Origin: Toxoplasma gondii ME49
Taxonomy: Eukaryota > Apicomplexa > Conoidasida > Eucoccidiorida > Sarcocystidae
Reading direction: 5' to 3'
Length of the DNA: 64,000 bases
Assembly: GCF_000006565.2 (NCBI RefSeq)
Contig: NC_031468.1
Span: 1,326,747 to 1,390,746 of the forward strand
Part shown: piece after piece, positions 47,399 through 59,762 of the stretch
Layout: each line of letters begins with the position of its first letter
Position numbering within the stretch: position 1 is the first letter of the stretch
Made by a program: the position numbers and the translations under genes
Notes under the pieces: model-generated
The model's input: only the letters and a program-made list of their open reading frames with translations
What the model was told of the DNA's origin: nothing
Databases searched by the model: none

Positions 47399-50300
47399 TT
47401 AAGAAATAGCCGCGAACTCTTTTGGGTGCCACAGCGCCTTCTGGATGTCTCGCCAGACCGCAAGAGAAGAACTAGAGCGGAGAGGAAGCGAGTTCGGTTC
47501 TATTCCTTCTTTTTCGCTTCCGCTGCTGCTTGCCGATGCAGTCACGGGTGTACAGGTACGGATCTTGCACTACAGGAGCCACTGGAGCGTGGAACGTTGC
47601 ACAGTGCCTCTTCGTCTAGTCTCTCGGAGTCATCTTGGCAGCAGTTGATTTCGAGCGTCTGCGCTTCGCGGACTTTCTGGAAGCCACCCGCATCACCGGT
47701 GGCCAGCCTCGCCCCCTATCGCCTTCCTCCTTCTCCACCTGCTGAGCGCACAGGTACGCCCTCACAGCTTCCTCCAACAGAGCCTTTTGTGTGGCGGATC
47801 GCGAGGAGAAGGAGCGGCCATCCTCGCAAGAGAAACCAGGCGACAGGCCATCCCTTTTGGTCAAAAAAGAAGTGCAAGAGGAAGCCGACTGACGGCGCGT
47901 TTCATGTACGGCTTCAGGCAAGACAGGCACTGGCTTGGTCTCGACGGAACACGGTTCGTTACCATCTTCTTTCTCACCATCTTCTTTCTCACCATCTTCT
48001 TTCGCGTCATCCTCTTTCTCAGCGTTTTCTTGACGACTACCTTCGTCCTCACCTTCCCCTTTCTCTTCCTGTCCTTTCTCTTGTCCTCTCAGGGCTGTCA
48101 CGGCTGCACGTTCGGAGCCTCCAACGTCCTGCAGCTTCTGCTCACTGGTTCGACCTCTTTTTTGCGTGCATGCGAAAGTCTCCGCACTCTGCCGTCTCCA
48201 GCGCATGCGGCGAGCGTCCTGTGAAGAGCCTGAGAATCTGACAGCAAGGCCTTCTCGCATCCTCTGTACGTGTAGGGCGTCGCCCGAGTCTGTCGCTTTT
48301 CCTGCCTCTCTCTGAGGTGCCTTTGCATCGACGGCTTTACCGCTTTTGTGGCGCTTCTTCTGGTCCATCAAACCCAGCGTTGTCTCCTGAGAAGGCCGAG
48401 ACGAATCGCTGTAGATCCTGTTCTCCAAGTCCACTGCAGCGACCTCCATCCCTGTGCCTCGAGGATTCTCATCGCTGCTTATTCGCTCTGCTGCCGTCTC
48501 ACAAGGCTCCCAGGTGTGGCTCTGCCTTCCCGCCTCAGCCTCAAAATTGTGCGGAGCCTCCTTTGGCTTATCCGTATTCTTCTCTTCAGTCTCCTCCTCC
48601 TGACCCGTTTTATCCTGCAGCGTTTGTGTCTCCTGCACCCTGTTCTTCTCTGTCTTTTCCTTACTCGTCGTTTCAGTCTCTTCTTCCTGACTTTTCTTCT
48701 TCATCTTGTCCACCTGCGTATCCGTGTTCTCGTCCATCTTCTCACTTCTCTTCTTTCCAGTTTTCCGCCTCTTTGTTCCCCGTACGAGCTTCGTCGTGAT
48801 CCCTGGCTGCATGCGCTGCCTGAGAGGCTCCCGTCCTGCGCGTCCCTGGCGCCTGAGCTCGACCGCCACCTCGGCAAGCTTCGCTTTGGAGGCGAAGAAG
48901 GCAAAACATGCGGAAAAGGATTGCTTCTTTTGCTCTGCTGCTTTCTGGCCTTTGGTCTTCCCCTGGGTGGAAAGACTCCTCGAGGGGAAAGGAAGCGCCT
49001 TCACTTTTTCGCGGTTCTTCTGTAAACCACGTTCCCCTTCCACACACCTGGCGTTGCCAGGAGACGTTTCCGAAGACTTCGAGATCTCAAAGACATGTCC
49101 ACAACGCATGCAACAGCGTTTGAAGCTCTCCCCCTCCTCATCCGTGAATGCGGCGCCTTTGTGTGACAACAGGCCATCATGACTCTGCCTTTTGTTGGAA
49201 GAATGCGCCTCGTCTAAGTGGCGTCTTTTCCCCTGTTTCGGTTCCATTCCTTCCTCTTGTTCTACCTCTGCTGTCGTGCCCCTCTCTTCTCCGCCTTTTC
49301 CAACTTCCGCCTCTCCAGTGTCTTGTTCGTCAGCGCTCTCGCTTCCATCTCTTCTCTCTTGGCCTCCTTTTCCTGTCCCTCCTTCGCTTTCGGCCTCATC
49401 TCTTCGTCTTTGTGCATCACAACCTTCCTCGTCCGTGGCGCCGGTCTCGCGACCTCGATCGCGTTCTGCTTGCCTTCCTCTCCTTTCTACTCGCGGGACC
49501 TGAATCGCGCCTACCAAAGACGCACTCGAAAGAGCATTCTCTTTCTCGTCGTTCTCCCTGCATGCCTCCCTTTCCTCACCCATAACTTTGGAGAAACCGT
49601 CTTCCTGTTTTCGTCCCGTTTCGTCATCTCGCGCCTCTTCCCAGCCTCTCACTGGATTCGATACTGGTGAGCCTCGCCAAGCAGGAGCGCTTGCATGCAC
49701 ATCCATCGCGATTTGTGGCTTGCAGGCCCTGCTCGAAAGATCTTGTCTGTCAGACAAAAGAACGGTCGCGTTAAGTCGCGAGTCAGAAGAGAGACAAACG
49801 CCGTCTTCGTCGTTTACTGTGTTTTCCATTGCATCTTCCTCAAGCGTCCGGCCTGGCATTGCATGTGCACACTTGCATGTTTCCTCTCCCCGAAAAGGCG
49901 CTTTTTGCGAGTGGGACGTTTGCGCCGGAACACCGGCTGCATGCGCCGCCGCGGCTGCTGAGAGAAGCGGACGTCCAGGATGGTCCGAAGCCGAGAAAGG
50001 CAAAGACTGAGAGTCGGAGGAGAGAGGCGAGGACGCAGAATGTGGGGACTTCTGAGGCGAGGGCGCAGGACAAGCGGAGGCCGACGGGGTCGAGGGGAGA
50101 TGACACAAAGACACAGAGGAGGCAAGCCGTTCCACGGAGGGCGGAAGGGACGACAGGATCGAAAAACAAGGTGCAGAAGTTGTCGCTGAAAGCTCGGCGC
50201 AGTGAGAGCATAATGCCTCCACGCGCCTGCGGCTTGTTGTGCCCTTGATGCTGCTGTGTGGCTTTCCCTCTCGGCTCTGCGAGTACCGCGCTCCCTTCCT

Positions 50301-50620
50301 GCCGCAGGCCTGCGTAACCGTCCTCGATTTCTTCGAACTTTGGAAACCACGAAAAACAGAAGCTGCCGCGTTGAAACAGACCAAACGCAGAAGCTGCTGA
50401 AACGTCCGAGACGACAACCCGCGGATCTCTCCTCGCGCCTCGAACACGGTGGGAGAGACAGAAAGAGAACGAGACGAAGAAGTCGAAGGAGAGACAGAAA
50501 GAGAACGAGACGAAGGAGACACGCCCTTGGAGAATGACGCAGTGGGCGATGAGCGCCACTGGAACGGGATAGGCTGACGGGTGTAGGACAAGACAGCGTC
50601 GATGAGGCGCATGCAGAGGT
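47399..50620 (-). other. TERT: TERT C-terminal exons
   Basis: The exon starting at 50620 joins in phase to give YIL-DLCMRLIDAVLSYT, as in the penultimate helices of animal TERT. It then runs into about 900 codons of charged low-complexity sequence, ending in ALLEEAVRAYLCAQQ near 47755. A plausible last exon at 47471-47399 follows a CTCTAG acceptor and reads AVWRDIQKALWHPKEFAAIS then TAA, resembling the usual TERT C-terminus (an Ala-rich helix, Pro-x-x-Phe, Ile). The connection between them is unresolved. Confidence 0.55.
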
Positions 50621-50680
50621 CTGCAAAGAGAACGAAGAAACATGCACTCATTGACACAAGTGACCCTAACGTATATAACC

Positions 50681-50711
<31 letters not shown>

Positions 50712-53700
50712 GCTGGAAAGGCGTATGTCATACATATATAGATATATACACTAGCGCATAAACAGAACCTTTTATCATTCAGCACCGCTGGCTAGAGCCG
50801 TGGCTAACGCAGACGCAAAACGCATCTTTTAGGTTTTGTTCGAAGCGCGTCTGTTTCCTAAAATTTTGCTTTCCGTTCGTGGTGCGTCGCTTTCGGTCTC
50901 TCTCTCCTCTTCTTTCCAGCCCCGTTGAATTTCTGTCTCTGCATCCTCCACCTTCTCGCCTTCTAACGAGCCGCCGCTTTTTCCTCATCTTCTCTCGCGT
51001 CCACCTCAGCAACTTCCAGTGTGTTACCGTCGGAGTTCCGTGGTGTGTCTATCCCCCGCTGTCCTTTTTTCGTTTGTTTACTGTTCTCCATTGCGCCGCT
51101 CGTATCGGCAACAGCCTTTCTCTCGACTCCCAGAGGTCTCCGCCCACCTTCCCTTCGCGCGCCCCCAGGTCACCACACTTAAGTCCTTCTCTCTCATGCC
51201 TCTGTTGCCCCATCTCCTCCTCACCGTGTTTCTCCGTTTTCTTCTCTTCTCTTCCTCTTTGTAGTTTTGATGAGCCCAAGGTCTCTTGCGTCTGCCTTTC
51301 CCCAGCTCACCAAGGATGTACGCAGGCCTGAGGAAGCCGGCAAACTCTTTGGCGATTCTCTCGAGGCCGCAACGGAGTTTCAGGAACGCAGTCTTCACCA
51401 CTACGTAAACATTTCTGCATGCAGCCTCTGGAGAATTCAAGCGGAGATCGACGAAGACGCGCGTGGTCCCGAGGCGCATTGCCAGGTGCCCCAGAAGGCG
51501 CTGCTCCAGCATCTCCTGCATGCAAAAAGTCAAAAACAAGCGGCGGTCGGGGGCGCGAGAAGAGGGCACAGTCGCAGAAAGGGTCGCAAGGCTGGGGGGA
51601 AAGACATGGGTGAGACAACGCCGTCGGAGTCGGTCAGCAAAGGCGAGAGAGGAATGTGGCCGCATAGAGTAGAGAAGAGAAAGGAAGAAGGAGAGGACGG
51701 ATTGAGCATAGAGCGAAGGAGGGAGCGGAAGAAAGGAGCCCAGACGGACAGACAGAAGCTGAGGACAGGGCGCAAGCACAACACGACAGCAAACGATAAG
51801 AAACCGGAAGCATAGAAACTTGACACACCACCCCGAGAGAAGCGGCTGCCACGGAGGCCAGCGGGGGATTCGAAGGCCAGTCAAGTCACCATCATCCTCT
51901 GCTGAATCAGCCCCCACACCTGGTGGGTTTTGCAGAAAAACAAAACAAGATAAAAAGAAGATTACGAAAAGCTGTCTCGGATGTTGCAGACCCACAGCCA
52001 TGAACTCTGCGCCGTTCGCCGTGGCGCCCCGGCCGAGGAAGGCCCTCTTGCCTCGCTGCAGCGCCAGACTGTCGCGGATCGAGCTCTGGACGGAAGTGTC
52101 TCCAAGTGTCTCCTTGTTCGCGCGGCGCCCGCGCTCCCTCGCCTCCGACAGCGAGCCTGAACTCTCGACATCTGGAGTCACGTCTCGTCGCAGCAAAGGC
52201 AAAACACAGAACCCCCGTCGCTGAACGTCGAAGGCGAAGCGAACGCCCGCCCAGCACGGACCGGAGCCGCTTGGAGCAGAAGCAGACGCACAAGGCGAGG
52301 AAGAAGAAGAGAGAGAGGAAGCAGAAGAGGAAGAGGGTTGCGAAGAGAGAGAAGAGGAGAAAGACGAAGATGAAGCAAACGAGTGAGAAGACAAAGGTGG
52401 ATAGATTTGGAGAGAAGAATACGTTGGAGAGGGACTGGGCGTTTTGACCTTCCGCTCGACAGAACTGGTGTCTCTCTTGATTTTCTTCCGAGCCTCCGTC
52501 TTCTTCGCAAAAGGGGTTGAGCCTTCCTCGGGTCTCGTCCGCTTCCTTCTGCCCACAGTCATATCCCCTGCGTCGCTTCTCCCCAAACCTTTCGTTTGAT
52601 CTCCCACGGCTCCTGAGAACTCCGTTTCGGATTTTATTTCCTCGTTTATCCTGCCAAGGTTCTGGCCAGGTCCCCAGTTTGTCTCGCTTTTCCACCGGCA
52701 CGATCGCAGACGCGTCAGACACTCTTGAGCCTCGCGCTCACACCTCGCCGCGACCTCGCGAACTGCGTCTCTTTCGCTCTGGGTACCGGGCGATGCCGCA
52801 GAGAAGGCGGCAGAGGGCGTCCGTGGAGCGTCGGCTTCAGCCTGATTCCTCTCGCCGCTTCGCTTCTGAAACGCCGCGGCTGTGGACGACCAGCTGCCAG
52901 CGAACAGATCTGTTTTCAGCTTTTGCCTGTTTACGTTTTTTCCCCAAACGTTCTTCTCGAGCAGGAGACTCAAAAAGGCCTCAGCTGCAGCGCGGCTCGG
53001 AGACAGAAACAGAAAGTCATCCACCCAGCGCATCAACAGCGGCGGCCATACCAGACGGCTCAGCTCCCTCTCCAATGCATGCAGAGCCTCGCGCTCCGAC
53101 CGACGCAGCCGACAAAATGAAGCCTGGGAAGAAGAAGACGAAGGTGAAGACGAAGAAGAAGATGCAGTCGGTGGTGAAGGAGACGGTGAAAGAGACAATG
53201 AAGACGAGGGAGGCGAATGCGAGGGCGAACACAAGGAGAGCGAACTCGATGTACATGCGGCAGGAGAAGACAAGGAAGACGAGGAAGTCGAGAAAGGGCA
53301 GCTAGGAGTGGAGTCCGAAGATACCGGCAAGCCACAGGACGTGGTGTGGGCGCGAATGGCTTCTACTCTTGTTTTGCGTGCGACCTCCAGAATGAGGGGT
53401 CCGACATGACGGAAGAAGACGTCTCGTCTCTCCGCATGCTTTCGGTCCCCGCCTCCTCTCTTGTCTCTCTCTTCTGTCTCTCGTCTCGACTTTTTCTCTT
53501 CACTTCCGAAACGTCTCGCGTCCTCAACAGCCCCGAGTCGGTTCGTCTCCCTGTCTTCGTCTCCACTTTTCTTCGCACTGCCCACGCTTGCGTGCAGCGC
53601 CTCGCCTGCATCTGTCTCCACAGCGCTCGGCCTTGCGAACAGCTGCAGAGACCCGGCGCGATGCGAGGTGTCTTCTCCACGCAGGAGAGCCTGCACCTCC

Positions 53701-56700
53701 GGCCTTGCATCTCTGTCGGCATAGAAGAGAGCGCAGAGAAGGCCAGAAATGTTTGAGCCTTGAGGGATGCCAATGGTTTGCCGATAGACTCCTTTCGCCT
53801 CCTCGCGCCTCTCTCGCTCTCGGCCTGGACACTCTTCTTTCTGTCCTCCTCTCACTCCTTCTGTGCTCCATGCGCGTCCTTCAGAGCCTACCGCAGGCTG
53901 ACCGCCTCTTGCTTGGTGCCAGTCTTTCGCTCCCAGATTCGGCCCTGCCTTGCCGTCTTCTCTTCCCAAAGACAGGCGTTGTCGAGCGCCCTCAGGTTCC
54001 CCGTCCGTTTCTCTGGTGGAACACGGTTCTCCGCTTCTCTTTGCGGCCTCTTCTTGCGTTCCGAACGCGCGCTGTGACAACGGGTCTGACCCCCCCGTCC
54101 TTTTGTCTCCAGGAGGATCTGCGGCAGCCTCGAGAGCCGCCCCGTGACGCCCTCCTCCGTGCACCGGCGGAAAGCCGGGAGGGTGCGCCGGCGAGTAGTG
54201 GAAAGGTTGTCGCCGCTGACAGAAGCGAATGCGATGGTGACGGAGAAGCAAGCGAACAGAGAGCAGCAGCTCTCGCGAGTCGAGCATCAGCCGCTGATTT
54301 GAGTCCGACACAAGTACCACACCTCCCGAACTCGACCCACGCAGCAGGCGCCGGCGGAACACTGCCGCAGCATCTGGAGGCGACACCCGAGAATTCGGCT
54401 CTGGAAAGGGAGCCGCACAAGAAAAAGAAGATGAAGAAGGAAGAGAAGCAGAGAATGAAGAATCGAACGAAGACCATTCGATGCAAGCAGGTAGAGATCG
54501 AGAATCAGGCGGTTTGCTTGAACTCGAGAATGACATGCTCCAAGAACGAGACGACGAAGTTGCGTCCATTCGGACAGCCGTCGTTGCCCTCGAAGACAAA
54601 CGCGCCGATTCAACGCGGACGTGGTGTCCCGCTCGTGCCCGACTGAGCGCCCCAGTGGAGACAGACGTCTCGGCTGTCTCCTGTCTCCGTTTGTCTCTTC
54701 CTGCCGGGAGCAGCAGAGTTGCCAGGAGAGGCTGGCGGCCATCGCGCGCGGGGACAGCGACTTCGTCGACTCTGCCGATGGACACGAAGTGTGCTGTTTC
54801 TGTCTGGCGAAATCTGGCAGCCCCCGTCACTCGCTTCACGTTTCTCTCTTCCTCTTTCCCCTCCCCTCCTTCTGTCCCCTCTGCGCCTCTCGTCTTCTTC
54901 AATTCGTTCTCTTCTCTCTCCCCCTCCCTCTGCTTTGAGTCTCGTCTCGTCTCCGCCACCCGCCCTCCACCTGTTTCCCTTGCCTCGCCTTTCCCTCGTC
55001 CGCCGCTACCCCTAGCTTCAGTCTCTCGTTCCTCCCTGTCTCCGCGTGCTTCTCTTCCTCTTCCTCCTCTGCTTTCTTCTCTTCCCCTCCACGGCGCGTC
55101 TTTGCAGGGCGCATCCTCCGTGTGGACATTCGCTTCGTTGCCGTCTTCGTCGCTCGCTCGACTTTGCTCGCGTAGTCTGCCCGGCCGACGCGTCTCTGCT
55201 CTTTCCATGTGCGCCGCGCGTCCCTGTCGCCTGTTCCGCCGTTCTCGCGAGGCCGCTCGGCCTCCTCGGACTCTCGCTCTCTCGCGGACCGGCGGCGAAA
55301 CGACGCGTTTGTACAGTTTCAAGACATGCATCTTCTGGACGTTTGCGCGAGCCAGAGCGCGCTGGACAGAGCGCAGGAGCTCTGCATGCGTGAGGCCTTC
55401 GTAGCACGCCTGGAGGTCTCCGACGACGCAGAAGATTTGAGAGAAGGAGACGCGTCTCACCCTCGCTCGCGGCCCGAGGCGCGCGACCAGCTGCTCGACC
55501 TTCTTGAACGATCGGAGGTAGAAGCTCCACCAGGCAAGCAGGCGCCGATGCACATCCGAGAAAGACAAAACCGAGCACCCGAGCACGGAGGGATGGAAGC
55601 GACAGAGTGCCGCGAGCGAGCTGCGAATCGGACTCGTCAGACTGTTCAGCGAGAGCGGAGCACGAGGCGCGAACGTCGAAGGTCGAGAGACCGAAGGAGA
55701 AGACAAGGCAGAGACGGCGGGAGACGAACTACGACGAGCACTCGAAACGGACGACGACCCCGGCGGGCGCTGGGACGCGGCGGCAGCTCGTCGATCGCTT
55801 ACAAGACCCCTCCGGAGCGCTGGAAACGACGCGCCTCGCAACGAAAAGCTTCGCACGGTCCCCGCACGGTTCGCGCTTCTCCTCGTCGTGTCACACACAT
55901 GCGAGCGAGAAGACAATCTGTGAAAAGAAGAGAAACAGTGAAGAAACGGAGACGAGGAAGAGGAAGAAGAGAGACGCGATCGAAGAGCAGACGAACTCGA
56001 CACAAACGGAGGGTGTCGGGCGTGGAGCTGTCGAGCACTCAGAGAGGCCAAGAAGGCGCCAAGGCGTTGACGGACAAAGTGGGCGTACGACTGTGAAGGG
56101 AACGGCGGAGGCAATGGAGATGGCAAAGAGTCGAATAAGAAGGACGATGCGATCACTGGCAAACGTGCAAGCAACTGTTTTTCGTCCTCGATTCCTCCTT
56201 TTCCAATGCTCTCCATCGAGCCTTTCCCCATCTCTCGGTTTGCAGCGCGAAGCACGTTCCGTAGGACCATCTGCACCACCCGCTTCCTGAGTTGTTTTCC
56301 TGCCCTTTCGCCATCTTCCTCTCCTTGCTGTCGCCCCGTTTCTCCCGCTTCAGGCCTTCGTTCCTCTGTCTCGCGCCGACCAGTTCTCGCCGCCGCTTGT
56401 AGGTCTCCCACAGCGTCTCCAGAGCCTCCTGCCACCGCCCAGGTGTCTCCAAAAAGGAGACAGAAAGCCCCGGCGTCGCGCAGAACCTTCAGCCGTCTCT
56501 GCCGAGCTGCCTGACGCCTCTCGCGGTCTTCCTTTGCCTTGTTCTCCATCCTCTCCAGAGCTGCAGAAAGGAGGTGTGCGAGCAGCACGCCGCTGTGAGG
56601 CTGAGAGAGATTCACGAGGGGTCGACAGCCTCGCGCCTTGGGGAGAAACCGGACAGTGGGGACCGACGAGACTCTGGCAGCAGGACAGGACAGCGCAGGA

Positions 56701-59700
56701 CGAGACGAGGTGAAAGACAGGAAGGAGCGAAGAGCGAAGAGCGAGGACAAAGCTGGCAGACAAAGCGAGACGAAGCTGCGTGAGACACGGGGAGAAGGTG
56801 GAGAGAATACGAGAGCGAAAAAGCCAGCAAGACATGCAGAAGCGTCACGCCCCGATAAACTGAGACACAATTGGAAACCAACGCATGCGCAAGTGAAATC
56901 AACGAATCTGCAGTCGACGACTTCTCAACAACTGTTTTCCCTTAGTTGAAACACCTGACTGATAGAACAGCAGACCGATCGGTTTATTACGAGCGACCTC
57001 CTCCAAAATCTAGCCAACTCTATGACTCTCGATTCCCCTGAAGGCGGCGAGTGGAACAGAGGCCTTCAAAAGCGTTTGCGGTCGCTCCGCACAGAATCTG
57101 GACCTCGTCGAAAGCAAGCTAGGTTTCACGAAAAGCTGGAACACAGCTCCAGAGAAAGAGACGAAAACCGATGTTTGCTCTCTCTGTCGCACTTACTCTT
57201 GCACTCTGGCGAGGATCTCTGGGTTCACGTAGTCCTCGATCTCTTGTGCGAGCCAGTCGTCGTTTTCGTCTTCTTCATTCTTGTCGCTTTGCCGACCTGT
57301 ATGCGCCCATACTCCTCCGTCTACTCCTCGTCCCCCTTCTACCTCTTCAGGATTTTCCCTTCTTTCACTCCTCTCAAAGACAGCCTCTGTCTCCTCTCTC
57401 CTTTCGTGTCTCCGTCGTTTGCCTCCTTTCTCGGCTTCCCGCGATGAGACTTCATCCCGCCGTCTCTTCGCTCGGTCTCTCTCTCGTCTCTCTTCTTTGT
57501 CCTCGTCTCGCGCGCCTGGTCCTTCTTCGCTTCCCTCTGAGCTCCCCAAGGACAGTCGGGTGCGTCTGAGGCCTCCGTGCTTCTCAGCCTTCTCCAGAGA
57601 CCTCGTTCCCTTCTTCGCCGTCTCTTGCGTTTCTTTCGGACCGCCTGCTGGTCGCTGTTTCTCTGCCGCCCGGCTTCTCACATGCCTTTTACTGAGACTG
57701 GCCCCAGGCTTCAGAACGCTTCCTTCTGGGCTCGCAGGCGCCGAAAAGACCGCTGCGTTCTCCGCGAGTCCTCGCACCGCTCTTCGTTCCTCGGCCTCTC
57801 CGCGGGAGTCCAAGTGGGCGAAGCACGAGCGGTGGAGACTGAGGGCGGCCTGCTGCTCGACTGCCAGCCAAGCAATCTTTCGGAAAAAGCGCATGCGATG
57901 TGCACTCGGCTCGGCCTCTGTCACGTAAAAATGTTGTCTGCGACGCGGTGAAAACAGAAAGCGCAGGCCAGCAGAAATGGAAGGAACTCTGCGGACCGGA
58001 GCTGTGTTGAAGAAGAAAACGGACCAGGTTTCAGACGAAATTCCAAGTGAAGAGTCGGTGCGGATTCAACAAACGGCGTGGGGAAACCAGTGGCTCACCT
58101 CCATTGGGTTTGGGGGATGGAACATATGGATCTCAAGCGAAGCCACCGACTGTCTACACCTTTTCACTACGTTGTGTAAAGAGTGCTATGAAGGCGTTCG
58201 ATCTGAAACTAAAGACGAAACATGCATGGAGAGACTTGGTGCAAGCGGCTCCACTTCTGCAGCTCGATGACAGTTCGAAGCGAGAAGGAGAAGCCTTTAG
58301 CCTTTTTTGCCATCCACGCGACAAAGCTCGCATGCCCTTTTTGTCGCCTACCTCAACAGGGGGATAACGAGCTGGGTGAACAGAAAGAAGACAATGCGAC
58401 TCAGAAAGACCTCCTGTAGACGCCCGCGAGCTTTCTCTTTCACTTCCATTTTTCGTCCTTCTTTGAAATCGTGTACTCCTCTTGCCTTTACGCCGCGCCA
58501 CTGGTGGTTCGTCTCGTTTCCTTTCTCGGTCCTTGCAGACCTCTTCCATCTCTCCCTTCCCTTCCTCCTCTCTCGGCTGCTCGGAGTCGCTGTGGCTCTC
58601 TCCCTTTCGGTCTCTGTCTCCAACGTCTCCCCGGCTTTCTGGACTCTCTGCAGCGCATTTCGCATCCTCCCCACACGCCGTACGTTCGCCTTGCGACTCG
58701 GCTCCCAATTCTGCGCATGCACAGTTCGCGACCGCGACTGGCGACGGGCCGAGCGCGAAGCCAAGGCTGTGTAGGGCCGCATTTTCATCGAGTGGAGAAG
58801 CATGTGGAGTGTGACAGACTCACGCGAGTTGAGGAGCGCAAACTGCTTTGCTCTCTTCAGAAACAAACGAAAATTTCGCTGTCCACCTAAAAGCTGCGGA
58901 GGCACAATGCGACGAAGCGCCGCGAGCAAGAACGCAATCACCCGATCCGGAGGTGTCTCCAAACGGAGGACGGCGAGACGCTCACAACGCGAAGAAGAAA
59001 GAGAAGCAGGGTGAGACGGGAGAGAGGGGAGAGGAGAAGACGGAGACGAAGGAGCAGATGGAGGAGGTGAAAACAAAGGAGAAGGAGCAGACCCCGAAGC
59101 GTCGATAGAATGTGCAGAAACGCGAGGACCGCGAGAAGACGCAAAGCGAACGTTGTTGGGCAGCGAAGCTGGAGACGACGAACCGGAACCTCGAGAAGAG
59201 AGCGAACAGTCGCCACGGCATGACAGAGAAGAATTGCCTCGTCGGGGGCGCTTGGCGGGGCAATGGCGTCTGAGTAGTCGAAGAAAATCGCATCGGCTGT
59301 ACCGCGCTAGAAGCTCCTTGAAGCCTTTCAACAGCCATCTGCAGAGGCGACCGAGACAGCCGGACGTCACAAACAACGGACAGCGAAACCGACGATTTCA
59401 GAGACAACCGTCGCCACTTGAGCAAGCACCCGGCCATGTTGAACAATTGACGAAACCTTATGTGTGACACTCAAACCAGTTTTTCGTTACTTCTCGCCGA
59501 TGAACGGTGGATTTCAGGTGTGACAGGCACTACTCATCGGACAGTTGATCATTTTGGCCCCCAGCTACTTTCATTGGGCGGCGATTCATGTTCTAGCTCT
59601 GTGTCTCTGCATGTTTATTTTAAGGGCACAGGTCGAGACCGCGAATCATCTGGGCAAAACCCGCGTCAACGGGAAATGTGCTAAATGCAGCAGGTAGTCT

Positions 59701-59727
59701 AGCGAGGACCTTAATGTCCTTAACAGA

Positions 59728-59762
<35 letters not shown>

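Noticed and set aside
53588..56290. Long plus-strand open frames (53588-54646, 54481-55404, 55209-56096, 55607-56290)
   Set aside because: They are antisense to the TERT RT block. Their Arg/Ser-rich content is the mirror of its biased codons, and none shows a domain.
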